Origin: JAHEEL01 sp963836085
Lineage (GTDB): Bacteria > Actinomycetota > Acidimicrobiia > Spongiisociales > UBA5794
DNA: 64,000 nt
NCBI GenBank assembly: GCA_963836085.1
Contig: CAWIHT010000011.1
Location: forward strand, 62,001-126,000
Direction: 5' to 3'
Of this stretch, positions 16,883-26,142 are shown one piece after another. The translations under genes were made by a program, and so were the position numbers. Numbering within the stretch: position 1 is the first letter of the stretch; every line of letters starts with the position of its first letter. The notes under the pieces are model-generated. The model worked only from the letters and a program-made list of their open reading frames with translations, was not told the origin of the DNA and did not search any database.

Positions 16883-16914
16883 CGAGGCACGGAAGCAGTA
16901 TTGGAGGCGTTCGC

Positions 16915-17136
16915 ATGGTTTGGGCACTCGGGGCAGGATCGTTGCTCCTCTTCATTCTGATGGTTCTAGGTCTGGTCGATCTCATCCGCGCGCGTCACTC
17001 GATGGAGACGTGGCAAGTTGTCGTCTGGGCTGCAACGATCGTGTTGTTGCCCGTTGTCGGACTGGTGGTCTTCCTCTTCTGGCGACTCTCCCGGAGCGAG
17101 GCCATGCAAGATGCGATCGACTTCCAGGAGCGGTAG
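16915..17136 (+). CDS. PLDc_N-type small membrane protein
   Basis: 73 residues with two hydrophobic helices, about 4-23 and 36-57. The first loop has the usual DLIRARHSMETWQ, and the second helix ends FLFWRLSRSEA. This is the phospholipase D-nuclease N-terminal (PLDc_N) layout, found as a stand-alone membrane module in many actinobacteria. Function is not established. A clear promoter precedes it, so it is probably expressed even though its surroundings look degraded. Confidence 0.75.
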   Translation: MVWALGAGSLLLFILMVLGLVDLIRARHSMETWQVVVWAATIVLLPVVGLVVFLFWRLSRSEAMQDAIDFQER

Positions 17137-17457
17137 CCTGGATTGAGCCGGCGCACGGCGACACCACCATCTTCGTATGCTTCGCGAGGACTCGTACCGG
17201 TCGCCAGGCCACCTTCAGCCTGGCCAAGCCGCTATCGGGTTGCGGCGATGTCACCGGGATGTAGCTCTGCCCAATCCCCTCGCTACCCCGCAGGGTTCCG
17301 ACAAGAGAATGGCCCTGTCTCCAGCCCGCCCCTATCGGCTCTGCATTGGCGAGAAACCACAATCTCCACAGACAGCGTTGCGCTCACCCCCTGAGGCCAC
17401 AGCACATATGGGGCTCATGCCATTGGATTGCCACGGATGAACCGAGGCACCACAGAA
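17137..17457. other. intergenic tract with no recognised feature
   Basis: About 320 bases. Short open frames on both strands lack family features, start signals or consistent codon bias. I see nothing I can name before the tRNA terminator. Confidence 0.5.
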
Positions 17458-17487
17458 CCCTTGCCAGGAAACCATCCCGGGCAAGGG
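17458..17487 (-). terminator. hairpin after tRNA-Thr(CGT)
   Basis: CCCTTGCC and GGCAAGGG form an 8-bp stem with a 14-base loop, 6 bases past the CCA end of the minus-strand tRNA. On that strand the stem is followed by TTCT, a weak T run. Confidence 0.5.
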
Positions 17488-17493
17488 CTTTGT

Positions 17494-17570
17494 TGGAGCC
17501 GGAGATCGGATTCGAACCGACGACCTACGCATTACGAGTGCGTTGCTCTACCGGACTGAGCTACCCCGGC
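17494..17570 (-). tRNA. tRNA-Thr(CGT)
   Basis: 77 bases including an encoded CCA. Acceptor stem pairs GCCGGGG with CTCCGGC (one G-U). The D arm is GCTC/GAGC, the anticodon stem ACGCA/TGCGT encloses loop CTCGTAA with anticodon CGT, and the T loop is TTCGAAT. It reads threonine ACG codons. A degenerate copy of its 3-prime half lies 1.37 kb downstream of its 3-prime end. Confidence 0.95.
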
Positions 17571-17646
17571 GAGGGCGCCGGAATCCTAGTGGTCTTACGC
17601 TCAATTCGGCTCAGCCGTAGGATGACGGGCGCAACAAGGGAGCCAT

Positions 17647-18213
17647 GTGGCGGATCAGGCGGACTTCGAGACGGACGCGATGCAATATGCACCGCAGCTG
17701 TACTCCGCCGCGCTCCGCATGACACGGAACCCTGCCGACGCCGAAGACGTCGTCCAGGAGACGTTCCTGAAGGCCTACCGAGCGTATGACTCCTACACCG
17801 AAGGCACGAATCTCAAGGCGTGGCTCTACCGGATTCTCACGAACACCTACATCAACAAGTACCGGAAGCAGCAGCGTCGTCCCTCCGAGGTCGAACTCGG
17901 CGAACTCCAGGATCTCTATCTCTACAAGCGACTCGGCGAGGCATCCGGTGCCGCACAGAGCGCCGAGACGGACATGCTCGATGCGTTCGTCGATACCGAC
18001 ATCATCGATGCGCTCGAGTCGCTGCCTGAGACGTTCCGGCTTCCCGTTCTCCTCGCCGATGTGGACGGCTTCTCCTACAAGGAGATCGCCGAGATGCTCG
18101 ACATCCCGATCGGCACCGTGATGTCTCGACTGCATCGGGGAAGAAAGGCGCTCCAAAAGAAGTTGTGGGATGTAGCACAACAGCACGGAATCACAGGAAC
18201 ACCCAATGAGTAG
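17647..18213 (+). CDS. sigR: ECF sigma factor, SigR/SigH type
   Basis: 188 residues from GTG 17647 with GGGAG 6 bases upstream. Region 2 has DAEDVVQETFLKAYRAY and LKAWLYRILTNTYIN, which bind core polymerase and the -10 element. Region 4 has LPETFRLPVLLADVDGFSYKEIAEML and GTVMSRLHRGRKAL, the -35 helix-turn-helix. This is the thiol-oxidative stress sigma factor group of actinobacteria. Its stop lies 8 bases into the overlapping ATG of a zinc anti-sigma factor, the normal sigR-rsrA organisation. I do not see a clear SigR-type promoter directly upstream. Confidence 0.9.
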   Translation: MADQADFETDAMQYAPQLYSAALRMTRNPADAEDVVQETFLKAYRAYDSYTEGTNLKAWLYRILTNTYINKYRKQQRRPSEVELGELQDLYLYKRLGEASGAAQSAETDMLDAFVDTDIIDALESLPETFRLPVLLADVDGFSYKEIAEMLDIPIGTVMSRLHRGRKALQKKLWDVAQQHGITGTPNE

Positions 18214-18457
18214 CGGTTGCGACCACGCCATCGAATACGTCTACCAGTACCTTGATGAGGAAGCCTCCTTCTTCACCAAGTCACGGATTCGCGTGCACCT
18301 GCGCCGATGTCCGCCGTGTATGGACGCCTTTGAGTTTGAACGACATCTCAAGCTTGTGATCAAGGAACGCGGGAAGACCGAACCGCCCCCGGAACTTTTT
18401 GACACCCTCCGAGCGTTAATACAACAGGAACGAGAGAAGAACGAGTCGGGGATGTGA
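18206..18457 (+). CDS. rsrA: zinc-binding anti-sigma factor, RsrA-like
   Basis: 83 residues. It carries the ZAS motif HX3CX2C as HLRRCPPC (His31, Cys35, Cys38), plus Cys5 near the start. These residues hold zinc in the reduced state. In the known family, oxidation to a disulfide ejects zinc and frees the sigma factor. It overlaps the sigma gene by 8 bases, so both are made together. The C-terminal helix (PPPELFDTLRALIQQEREK) is the usual sigma-binding tail. Confidence 0.85.
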   Translation: MSSGCDHAIEYVYQYLDEEASFFTKSRIRVHLRRCPPCMDAFEFERHLKLVIKERGKTEPPPELFDTLRALIQQEREKNESGM

Positions 18458-18488
18458 TTCCACCCGACTCGATCGGAGGGAAGACACA

Positions 18489-18686
18489 ATGAACGACAAC
18501 GTACTCAGAGGCCGCCGCCTCGATGGCGGCGCCAGGGCCCCGAAGACCTACTCAACCGAGCGGAAGTGTGCCGCCAAGGAATGCGAGACCAAGCTCTCCC
18601 GGTACAACCGGAGAGAATGGTGCTTCGCCCACGCTCCCACGAAGTATCCCCGCCTTCGCGGGCGGATCGTCAGCACCGAAGCCTGA
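18489..18686 (+). CDS. small CCCH zinc-finger-like protein in the sigR operon
   Basis: 65 residues. The first third is basic and glycine-rich (NVLRGRRLDGGARAP). Then four possible zinc ligands follow: CAAKEC ... WCFAH, spaced C-x4-C-x12-C-x2-H. The end is PRLRGRIV. The start has a good Shine-Dalgarno (GGAGGG) and lies 31 bases after rsrA, so it probably belongs to that operon. The N-terminal VLRGRRL resembles the start of RbpA, but the rest does not. Function unknown; nucleic-acid or polymerase binding would fit its charge. Confidence 0.65.
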   Translation: MNDNVLRGRRLDGGARAPKTYSTERKCAAKECETKLSRYNRREWCFAHAPTKYPRLRGRIVSTEA

Positions 18687-18704
18687 CACGAGATCCTCAC
18701 GATT

Positions 18705-18729
18705 GAAGCGCCCCGCCGAGGGGCGCTTC
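18705..18729. terminator. hairpin terminator of the sigR operon
   Basis: Perfect 10-bp stem GAAGCGCCCC / GGGGCGCTTC with a 5-base loop, 18 bases after the zinc-finger gene. The T-run is poor. Confidence 0.65.
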
Positions 18730-18761
18730 ATCGCGTGCGGTTCGTCGTCTATCCTCGCCCC

Positions 18762-19061
18762 ATGACGCGATCACTCCGTGTACTCATCGCCGCACTCCTC
18801 ACCGGAGCCATCCTCCTGATCCCTGCCGTTGCGTCGGCCCAGGAATCCGAGGAAGGCGAGACCGCGGAGGTAGCGCCCATCTCGATCGAGAGCGGAGCTG
18901 CCGTTGATATTGCGCCGGTCGAGATTGTCGAAGAGGCTCCTCCGTGGACCACCCGGTATCTCCTACCTCTCACGCTGACCCTCACCGCGGTCGTTGTCGG
19001 CGGCCTCATCGTCTACTACCTCGTCGGCATCAAGGGCCGCTACACCGTCGTCGCCGAGTAG
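18762..19061 (+). CDS. small secreted single-pass membrane protein, unknown
   Basis: 99 residues from ATG 18762. A Sec signal peptide ends near VASAQ (about residue 27). An acidic exported region of about 40 residues follows (EESEEGETAEVAP...), then a transmembrane helix near residues 67-89 and a short basic end (GIKGRYTVVAE). It lies just upstream of the cytochrome bd genes in the same direction, 133 bases before cydA. Possibly a small subunit or companion of the oxidase, but it does not resemble CydX or CydS, so this is only a positional guess. Confidence 0.6.
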   Translation: MTRSLRVLIAALLTGAILLIPAVASAQESEEGETAEVAPISIESGAAVDIAPVEIVEEAPPWTTRYLLPLTLTLTAVVVGGLIVYYLVGIKGRYTVVAE

Positions 19062-19194
19062 ACGGACACCCTCACCGGTCGCCGCTGCGATCCAAGGCCG
19101 GAACTCGCTGGTATTCGGGACAAACGACCCTACGACCGAGCGGATCTCCGCAGCAATCTACGCACGGACCGGATCCGACCGTTGGGAGGGCTCT

Positions 19195-20580
19195 ATGGAA
19201 GACGTGTTGCTGGCGCGATGGCAGTTCGGCATCACGACGGTGTACCACTGGTTGTTCGTGCCGATCACGCTCGGCATCACCTGGATGGTCGCGATCATGG
19301 AGACCGCCTGGGTCCGGACGAAGAAGCCCGAATACCTGCGGATGACAAAGTTCTGGGGCAAGTTGATGCTGATCAACTTCGCCATCGGCGTCGTCACCGG
19401 GATCGTCCAGGAGTTCCAGTTCGGCATGAACTGGTCGACCTACTCCCGCTTTGTCGGGGACATCTTTGGTGCACCGCTTGCGATCGAGGCGCTCTTGGCG
19501 TTCTTCATCGAATCGACATTCCTTGGTCTGTGGATCTTCGGATGGAAGAAGCTCAGTCCCAAGGTCCATGCATTCACCATCTGGATGGTGGCGTTCGGAA
19601 CGATGGCGTCGGCATTCTTCATCCTGCTGGCGAACTCGTGGATGCAATACCCGACCGGCTACATCCTCAACGCTGAGACCGGTCGAGCCGAGATGCAGAA
19701 CTTCGGCGAGATCATCACCAGCAAGGTGCTGTGGACCCACTTCCCGCATACGATCTCCGTCGGATTCGCCACGGCGAGCGCGATGATTCTCGGCATCGCG
19801 GCCTACCACTTGGCCAAGAAACAACACGTAGTGATCATGCGCAAGTCGGCAGCCTTCGGTGGCGCCGTTCTGCTGGTCGCCACCATCGGCGTCGCCCTCA
19901 CCGGTCACTGGCAGGGTCAGGTCATGGTCGAGGTGCAGCCCATGAAGATGGCCGCCGCCGAAGCCCTCTGGGATACCGAACAGCCGGCTTCCTTCTCTCT
20001 GTTCGCCGTTGGAGACAAGGAGAACAACCGGAACAGCGTCAACATCTCGATCCCACGAGCGCTGAGTCTTCTGTCATGCAACAACCTCGACTGTGAGGTA
20101 CGAGGGCATCAACGATCTCCAGGCCCAGTCGGTGGCTGAGTTCGGAGAAGGCGACTACATCCCGAACCTGTTCGTCACCTACTGGTCATTCCGAATCATG
20201 GTCGGTCTCGGGTTCCTGATGATCCTCATCGGCGGACTCGCCGTCTGGTTCCACATTCGAGGGACTCTCACGCAGTACAAGTGGTTCCTCAAGGCGGCTC
20301 TTTGGATTGGGATTCCGGCGGCATTCGTTGCGAACGCCATGGGATGGATCTTCACCGAGATGGGTCGTCAACCGTGGATCGCAGTCGGGCTTCTCAAGAC
20401 GGAAGTCTCGAACTCGCCGACTGTGCCGGGAGCGTGGATCATCATCGACGCTCGTCGGCTACACACTGATCTACGCCGCGCTTGCCGTTGCCGCCGGGTA
20501 CTTGTTCGTCAAGTACGCGAAGGCCGGGCCCGGGTGACGAGGAGACTGCAGAAGACGTCGCCGAGTCGATGGTGTACTGA
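19195..20580 (+). CDS. cydA: cytochrome bd ubiquinol/menaquinol oxidase subunit I, broken by three indels
   Basis: About 460 residues after correction. It reduces oxygen to water with quinol. The N-terminus is ARWQFGITTVYHWLFVP, with the heme ligand His, and the quinol loop region GHWQGQVMVEVQPMKMAAAEALW is present. The loop is short, as in the CIO-like branch. GRQPW lies near the end. The frame changes three times. Near 20095-20107 one extra base separates EV from GINDLQ. At about 20447 one extra base is needed to read IITLVGYTLIY. At 20532-20534 an extra G in CCCGGG hides the ending GDEETAEDVAESMVY. The stop is then TGA 20578-20580, 11 bases before cydB. Start ATG 19195 has GGGAGG upstream. 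Confidence 0.88.
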
Positions 20581-20591
20581 GGAGGCTGAGC

Positions 20592-21617
20592 ATGGAACAA
20601 GGAATCTGGAACCTGGAAACCCTCTGGTTCGTACTCATTGCCGTCCTCTGGATCGGATTCTTCTTCCTCGAAGGATTCGACTTCGGGGTCGGGATCCTGC
20701 TGCCGTTCCTCGGCAAGGATGACAACGACCGACGGGTCATGATCAACACCATCGGCCCGACGTGGGACGGGAACGAGGTCTGGCTGCTCACCGCAGGAGG
20801 TGCAACGTTCGCTGCGTTCCCAGAATGGTACGCGACGATGTTCAGCGGCTTCTATCTGCCGCTGTTCTTAATCCTGTTCGGGTTGATCATTCGAGGGGTC
20901 GCCTTCGAATACCGGAGCAAGGATCGGAAGCCGGAGTGGCGGAGCATGTGGGACTGGGCGATCTTCGTCGGCAGCCTTCTGCCCGCACTGCTCTTCGGCG
21001 TAGCATTCGGCAATCTGGTGCGCGGCCTCGAGATCGACGCTGCGGGCGAGTACATCGGCGGCTTCTGGGCGCTGCTGAATCCGTACTCGCTGCTGATGGG
21101 TATCGCGGCCGTCGTGCTGTTCGTCCTGCACGGTGCGATCTTCCTCGCCCTCAAGTCGGATGGGGACTGTTCGCGAACGGGCGGTGGCGGTCTCGCAACC
21201 TCTCGCAATCGCATCGACCGTGGTCGTCGGTGCCGCAATGGTCTGGACTTACCTGCAGGGCGACGGCGACTTCGTGCCTGCGCTGCTCCCGATCCTCGCC
21301 GTGGTGCTCCTCGCCGTGGTGATCTGGCTGACTCAAGCTCGGACATGTTCGGATGGGCGTTCATCGGTACCGGTGTGACGATCGCGGCGATCGTGGCGGC
21401 AATCTTCATCGGGATGTACCCGAATGTGATGACGTCGACGATCAATCCGGACTACAGCCTCACGGTGTTCAACGCCTCGTCGACCGAGTTGACGCTGAGG
21501 ATCATGTCGATCGTGGCGCTCATATTCGTTCCGATCGTGCTTGTCTACCAGTCATGGAGTTACTGGGTGTTCCGCAAGCGCGTCAGTCCTAGGGATGTCA
21601 CCACGTCCACGCACTGA
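20592..21617 (+). CDS. cydB: cytochrome bd oxidase subunit II, with a compensated double frameshift
   Basis: 341 residues. Subunit II of the bd oxidase, multi-pass membrane. The first 190 residues are normal (FFLEGFDFGVGILLPFLG, GPTWDGNEVWLL). Residues about 191-250 read as Arg/Gly-rich nonsense. The next frame over this stretch gives proper helices: TVRERAVAVSQPLAIAS, then WTYLQGDGDFVPALLP and ILAVVLLAVVIWLTQAR. One extra G at 21162-21165 and one missing G at 21341-21342 explain it, so length is unchanged. The C-terminus (WAFIGTG ... YQSWSYWVF) is in the original frame. The open frame alone hides the damage. It overlaps cydD by 23 bases. Confidence 0.87.
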   Translation: MEQGIWNLETLWFVLIAVLWIGFFFLEGFDFGVGILLPFLGKDDNDRRVMINTIGPTWDGNEVWLLTAGGATFAAFPEWYATMFSGFYLPLFLILFGLIIRGVAFEYRSKDRKPEWRSMWDWAIFVGSLLPALLFGVAFGNLVRGLEIDAAGEYIGGFWALLNPYSLLMGIAAVVLFVLHGAIFLALKSDGDCSRTGGGGLATSRNRIDRGRRCRNGLDLPAGRRRLRACAAPDPRRGAPRRGDLADSSSDMFGWAFIGTGVTIAAIVAAIFIGMYPNVMTSTINPDYSLTVFNASSTELTLRIMSIVALIFVPIVLVYQSWSYWVFRKRVSPRDVTTSTH

Positions 21618-23329
21618 CGAACAGCAAACAGAAGCAGATCGGATCAGTCCGATCGACCGGCGCCTCTTCGGGGTAACCGAAGGGGTGCGCCGGTTCATGG
21701 GGGTGACGGTTGCCCTCGGCCTGGCTTCCGCGATCGCGGTGATCGCGGGGGCGGTGGTTCTTGCTGGAATCGTCGACAGGGTCTTCCTCGACGGTGTCGA
21801 TCCCGGCGAACTGGTCGGGGCGTTGCTCGCTCTCGGCCTCATCTACGTTGCCCGGGGAGCATTCGAGTGGGCTCGGTCGGTCGCAGCCCACCGAGCGGCG
21901 GCCGACGTCAAGCGATCGCTGAGAGAACGCGTGATGCGGGCCGTGCTGGCGCAGACGGCACGAGGTCGCTCATGCAGGAAGCGGCGATCTTGCGCTCGTC
22001 GCCTCGAGCGGAATCGACGCGCTCGATGCCTACTTCTCCCGCTACCTGCCGCAACTCGTCCTGGGCGCCCTCATCCCGATCCTCGCCATCGTCTGGGTCG
22101 TGACTGTTGATCCGTTGACAGCGGTGATCATCATCATCACTGTGCCCCTTATCCCGGTCTTCATGATGTTGATCGGCAATTACTCGGACCGGTCGACCCG
22201 GCAGCGATGGCACACGATTCTTCGGCTCGGTGATGCGCTGGTCGAGACGCTGCGGGGTCTGCTGACGCTCGAGGTGTACCAGTCGGGTGGCGGACGGCTT
22301 GACCGGATCCGGCGGCTCTCCGACGAGTACCGGAAGCAGACGATGGCCACGTTGAGGATCGCGTTCCTGTCGGCGTTCGTGCTGGAACTGGTCGCCACGT
22401 TGTCGACGGCGATGATCGCCGTCGCGGTCGGTCTGCGAGTCGTAGGCGGCAGCCTGGACTTCGAACCGGCACTCGCGATCTTGATCCTCGCGCCCGAGGT
22501 GTACGCACCCCTCCGCAAGGCCGGTTCCGAGTTCCACGCCGCGATGGACGGCATGGAGGCAGCCCGATCCGCTTTCGATGTTCTGGAACGCTCACCTACC
22601 GAACCCGAGACCGCGGAGCTGCGCACACCCGCCGCTCCCGCGCCGGGCGCGACACTGATTGGTTTCGCCGGTGTCACCTACCGGTACCCCACATTGGGCG
22701 ACGAAGCCGGGGCCGTGGTGCTCGGCGGCATCGATCTCCGAGTCGAGACCGGTGAACATCTCGCGGTGATCGGCCCATCGGGCGCCGGGAAGTCGACACT
22801 GCTCCGCCTCATCCTCGGCTTTGATCGTCCGACGGGCGGCACGCTCACCATCGCCGGTGTTCCGTCGGGTGGGGTGGATCTCTCAGCCTGGCGCTCGAAG
22901 ATCGGGTGGGTCCAACAAGACCCGTTCCTTGTGGCCGGCACAGTGCTCGACAACGTGCGGCTTGGGGCTGCCGGTGCGAGCGACCGCGACATCGCAGAGA
23001 CACTCGAGCTCGTCGGTGCCGAGAACCTCATCCCACGCCTCGGCGAGGTGATCGGTGAACGCGGCGCCGGTCTGAGCCGTGGCGAGCGACGCATGGTGAC
23101 CCTTGCCCGTGCCGTGGTTCGTGCACCCGATCTACTCTTGCTGGACGAGCCGACCGCGGGGATCGACAGCCAGACACAGCTTCGGATTGCCGCCTCGTTC
23201 GAGCGGATCGCTGCCGGCCGGACGGTCGTGACCGTCGCTCACCAGCGAGTCTTGGTGGATCTCGCCGATCGGGTGATCGGAATCGACCATGGGCGGATCG
23301 TCGCCCCAACGGCGGGGGAGTTGACATGA
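21595..23329 (+). CDS. cydD: ABC exporter subunit CydD, broken by two indels
   Basis: About 578 residues after correction. Half of the CydDC exporter that is needed for cytochrome bd assembly and exports thiols or heme-linked cargo. Start ATG 21595. The first frame covers the first two membrane helices to about RAVLAQT. Two missing G bases, at 21957-21958 and 21981-21984, move the frame. The corrected text reads RSLMQEAGDLALVASSGIDALDAYF. Later come Walker A GPSGAGKST, signature LSRGERRMVTLARA and Walker B LLLLDEPTAG. The membrane domain sequence around DAYFSRYLPQL is typical of CydD. Stop overlaps cydC by 4 bases. Confidence 0.86.
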
Positions 23330-25050
23330 AGGGCTTCGTGCGCCTCGTCGACTCGCTCCGAGCCTATCCGGGGCGGTTCCTGGCCTCGATCGCTGCCGGG
23401 GCCGCCTCGGTTGCGTCCTCGATCGGCTTGCTCACCGTGTCGGCGTACCTCATCTCTTCGGCGGCGCTGCAACCACCGATCCTCGATCTGACGCCGGCGA
23501 TTGTCGGTGTGCGTTTCTTCGGGATTGCCCGAGCTGTACTCCGCTATCTCGAGCGCCTCGTTTCACACGACCTGAGCCTCCACCTTCTTGCCGACCTGCG
23601 TTCACGGATCGCACGCGCACTCCATCGATTGGGACCGGCCGGTGTTGCGTCGTTTCGAGCGGGGGATCTCGTCGGCCGTGTCCTCGACGACGTCGACGAG
23701 ATCCAGCACGTCTTCGTGCGCGTGATCGCTCCACCGCTCATTGCGATCGCAGTTGCCCTGCTCACGCTGCTGCTGGCACTCATCTGGCTGCCGATCTCGG
23801 CGGTGACGATCCTCGTCCCGCTCCTCCTCGCAGGTCTGCTCGTTCCGTGGATCACCGAGCGGGCTGGGAGAGCGACCGGACGGGCCGTCGCAGGGGAGCG
23901 AGGCCTGCTGATCGGTCGGACCGTCGAGGTCATCGAAGGGGCGCAGGCGATCGTCGCTCTCGGCGAGGAGGATCGCCTCCTGGCATCGGCCGACGAAGCA
24001 GCCGAAGCGGTGGCGCTGGCTGAACGCAGGACCGCCTGGCTCCACGGCTTCGGTGATGCGATGATCCTCATACTGATCGGGGCCGCGCTCGTCGGAACTC
24101 TCTGGGTTGCAGCGGTCGCCGTTCAGGCCGGATCCCTCGATGGTGTCATGGTGGCCGTCCTCGCGATGCTGGCGATCACACCGTTTGAGGCGGTCGCTCC
24201 GCTCCCATCGGCGTTCGAGCGGCTTGGTCGCTCCCTCGGCGCCGCCGATCGACTCTTTGAAGTCATCGATGCCGAGTCGCCGACATCACCGCCTGATCAA
24301 CCCCAGTCGATCCCGTCGTCACCGGAGCTCAACGTCGACGGAGCGATCGTGACCGTCGAGGGAGGTGCGCGGATTCTCGGTCCGATCGATCTCACGGTTC
24401 GGCCCGGATCGAAGATCGGGATCATTGGTGAGACCGGCGCGGGCAAGACAACCCTCGCGCACGTTCTGTGCCGTTTCCGGGACCCCGACGCCGGCAGCGT
24501 CTCTCTCGGTGGGGTGGACCTCCGCGACGCCGATCCCGGACAACTCCGCGCAACAATCGGGTACGAGGACGATCGCGCGTTTCTGTTCCGCGGCTCCGTG
24601 GTCGGGAATGTCAGGATCGGCGACGTCGACGCCACTGATGCCGATGTGGAGGCGGTGCTCGAACGAGTCGGGTTTGGACGCTGGCTCGATGAACTCCCCG
24701 ACGGGTTGGAGCACGATGTCGGTGAGGGCGGAGAGTCGGTGTCGGGGGGCCAGCGACGGCGTATCGCGCTCGCACGCGCGCTCCTCGCAGACTTCCCGAT
24801 CCTGGTGCTCGACGAACCGATCTCCGGTCTCGATCCGGTGACGGCCGAAGCGGTCATGGATGACCTGCTCGATGCCGCTTCCGACCGCGCTCTCGTACTG
24901 ATCACGCACCGACCCGTCGGCCTCGACCGCATGGACGAGATCATCGTGATGGAGGACGGCGTGATCCAGGCCAGCGGAACACACGCGGAGTTGCTCGAGT
25001 CCTCCGAGCGGTACCGGGGGATGTGGGGCCTGGTCGCAGCGAGGGAGTAG
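23326..25050 (+). CDS. cydC: ABC exporter subunit CydC
   Basis: 574 residues, intact. Six membrane helices in the first 300 residues, including GLLTVSAYLISSAAL and GIARAVLRYLERLVSHD, both typical of CydC. The nucleotide domain has Walker A GETGAGKTT, signature SVSGGQRRRIALARALL, and Walker B LVLDEPISGLD. It pairs with CydD as a heterodimer in the membrane. ATGA overlap with cydD. This gene shows no sign of the indels seen in the three genes before it. Confidence 0.92.
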   Translation: MKGFVRLVDSLRAYPGRFLASIAAGAASVASSIGLLTVSAYLISSAALQPPILDLTPAIVGVRFFGIARAVLRYLERLVSHDLSLHLLADLRSRIARALHRLGPAGVASFRAGDLVGRVLDDVDEIQHVFVRVIAPPLIAIAVALLTLLLALIWLPISAVTILVPLLLAGLLVPWITERAGRATGRAVAGERGLLIGRTVEVIEGAQAIVALGEEDRLLASADEAAEAVALAERRTAWLHGFGDAMILILIGAALVGTLWVAAVAVQAGSLDGVMVAVLAMLAITPFEAVAPLPSAFERLGRSLGAADRLFEVIDAESPTSPPDQPQSIPSSPELNVDGAIVTVEGGARILGPIDLTVRPGSKIGIIGETGAGKTTLAHVLCRFRDPDAGSVSLGGVDLRDADPGQLRATIGYEDDRAFLFRGSVVGNVRIGDVDATDADVEAVLERVGFGRWLDELPDGLEHDVGEGGESVSGGQRRRIALARALLADFPILVLDEPISGLDPVTAEAVMDDLLDAASDRALVLITHRPVGLDRMDEIIVMEDGVIQASGTHAELLESSERYRGMWGLVAARE

Positions 25051-25110
25051 CACTTCGGAGCCGCCGATCGCCGGGCACGGAGATTCGCAGGGTCCCCTAC
25101 CCTTCAGGCC

Positions 25111-26142
25111 ATGTCGCGTGTTGATTGGCCTCTAGCGGTCTCGGTTGCTTCGAGCGTTTCGGGGCGGTATCCGCTCGAGGACACCTACCACCAGGCTCGT
25201 CTCGAACTCGACCTCCCGGGGCTCGTCGAGCGTGCATCCGAACTCGTGTCTGACGAGACCGGCCTGGTCGCACCCGGCCTCCCCGACGTCTCCGTCGTGG
25301 GTCGGACCGGATGGGTCGAGAACAACGTCGCATCGTTCTCCGCCCTTCTCGCTCCGGCCGAGAAGAAGCTCGGCTCCGAATCCGGCATCGGATCTGCAAT
25401 GGCCGGCCGGATCATGGGGGCTGAGATGGGTGCCGTGCTCGGCTTCCTCGCCCGGCGGGTCCTTGGCCAGTACGAACTGGTGCTTCCGACATCCGACGGC
25501 GACGACGGCGACACGGTGCTGTTCGTCGGACCCAACCTCCTCAAGATGGAGCGAGACCACGCCTTCCGGCCCAACGATTTCCGCTTCTGGGTCGCACTCC
25601 ACGAGTGCACACACCGGCTTCAGTTCACCGGAGTTCCATGGCTTCGCGGCTACTTCCTCGGTCTCGTAGACGAACTCGTCGCGACATCCAAGCCGGAGAG
25701 CGGGCACATCCAGCGGGTCGCCGCAGAGCTCAGGGAAGCGGCTGCCGCCGGCGAACCGCTGATCGACGAAGCAGGAATCTTCGGCGTGTTCGCGACGCCA
25801 GAACAACGCGAAGTGATCGACCGAGTTCAGGCGCTGATGGCCCTCCTCGAGGGTCACGGACACGTCGTCATGGACCGGATTGGCGAGCGCGAGATCGTGA
25901 CGCAGGCGCGCATGTCTGCGGTGCTCAAGGCGAGACGTTCCGACAAGCGCACCGCCGCCCTGATGCGCCTCATCGGTCTCGAAATGAAGCTGCGCCAGTA
26001 CGAGATGGGGGCCCAGTTCATCAAGGGCGTGGAGGCGCGAGCCTCGTGGGCGACGCTCGACCACGCGTGGGAGAGCCCCGAAGCTCTGCCAACCCTCGAT
26101 GAGATCGGCGATCCCGAGCAGTGGCTGCAGCGGATCGCCTGA
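25111..26142 (+). CDS. zinc-dependent metalloprotease (F420-biosynthesis-associated, DUF2342 type)
   Basis: 343 residues. The metal motif HExxH is HECTH in WVALHECTHRLQF, with a later EGHGHVVMDRIG that could give further ligands. The N-terminus (VDWPLAVSVASSV) and LLAPAEKK are typical of the actinobacterial family often annotated as coenzyme F420 biosynthesis associated. The actual peptidase role is not established in the family. It is likely cytoplasmic, as no signal peptide is present. Its end overlaps the tilS start by 22 bases, a conserved pairing in actinobacteria. Confidence 0.82.
   Translation: MSRVDWPLAVSVASSVSGRYPLEDTYHQARLELDLPGLVERASELVSDETGLVAPGLPDVSVVGRTGWVENNVASFSALLAPAEKKLGSESGIGSAMAGRIMGAEMGAVLGFLARRVLGQYELVLPTSDGDDGDTVLFVGPNLLKMERDHAFRPNDFRFWVALHECTHRLQFTGVPWLRGYFLGLVDELVATSKPESGHIQRVAAELREAAAAGEPLIDEAGIFGVFATPEQREVIDRVQALMALLEGHGHVVMDRIGEREIVTQARMSAVLKARRSDKRTAALMRLIGLEMKLRQYEMGAQFIKGVEARASWATLDHAWESPEALPTLDEIGDPEQWLQRIA

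Larger units (their letters stand above)
16064..16914. other. gene-poor tract, possible remnant of an integrated element
   Basis: 851 bases without a convincing gene. Open frames exist on both strands (for example a 130-codon frame ending 16604 on the plus strand and a long minus-strand frame), but neither has recognisable domains and their codon use is mixed. The tract contains a degenerate tRNA 3-prime half at 16121-16164 and a good promoter at its right end. Confidence 0.5.

Noticed and set aside
20592..21617. cydB as an intact gene with a novel Arg-rich insertion
   Set aside because: The Arg/Gly-rich stretch is out-of-frame translation. The neighbouring frame gives normal membrane helices for exactly this stretch.
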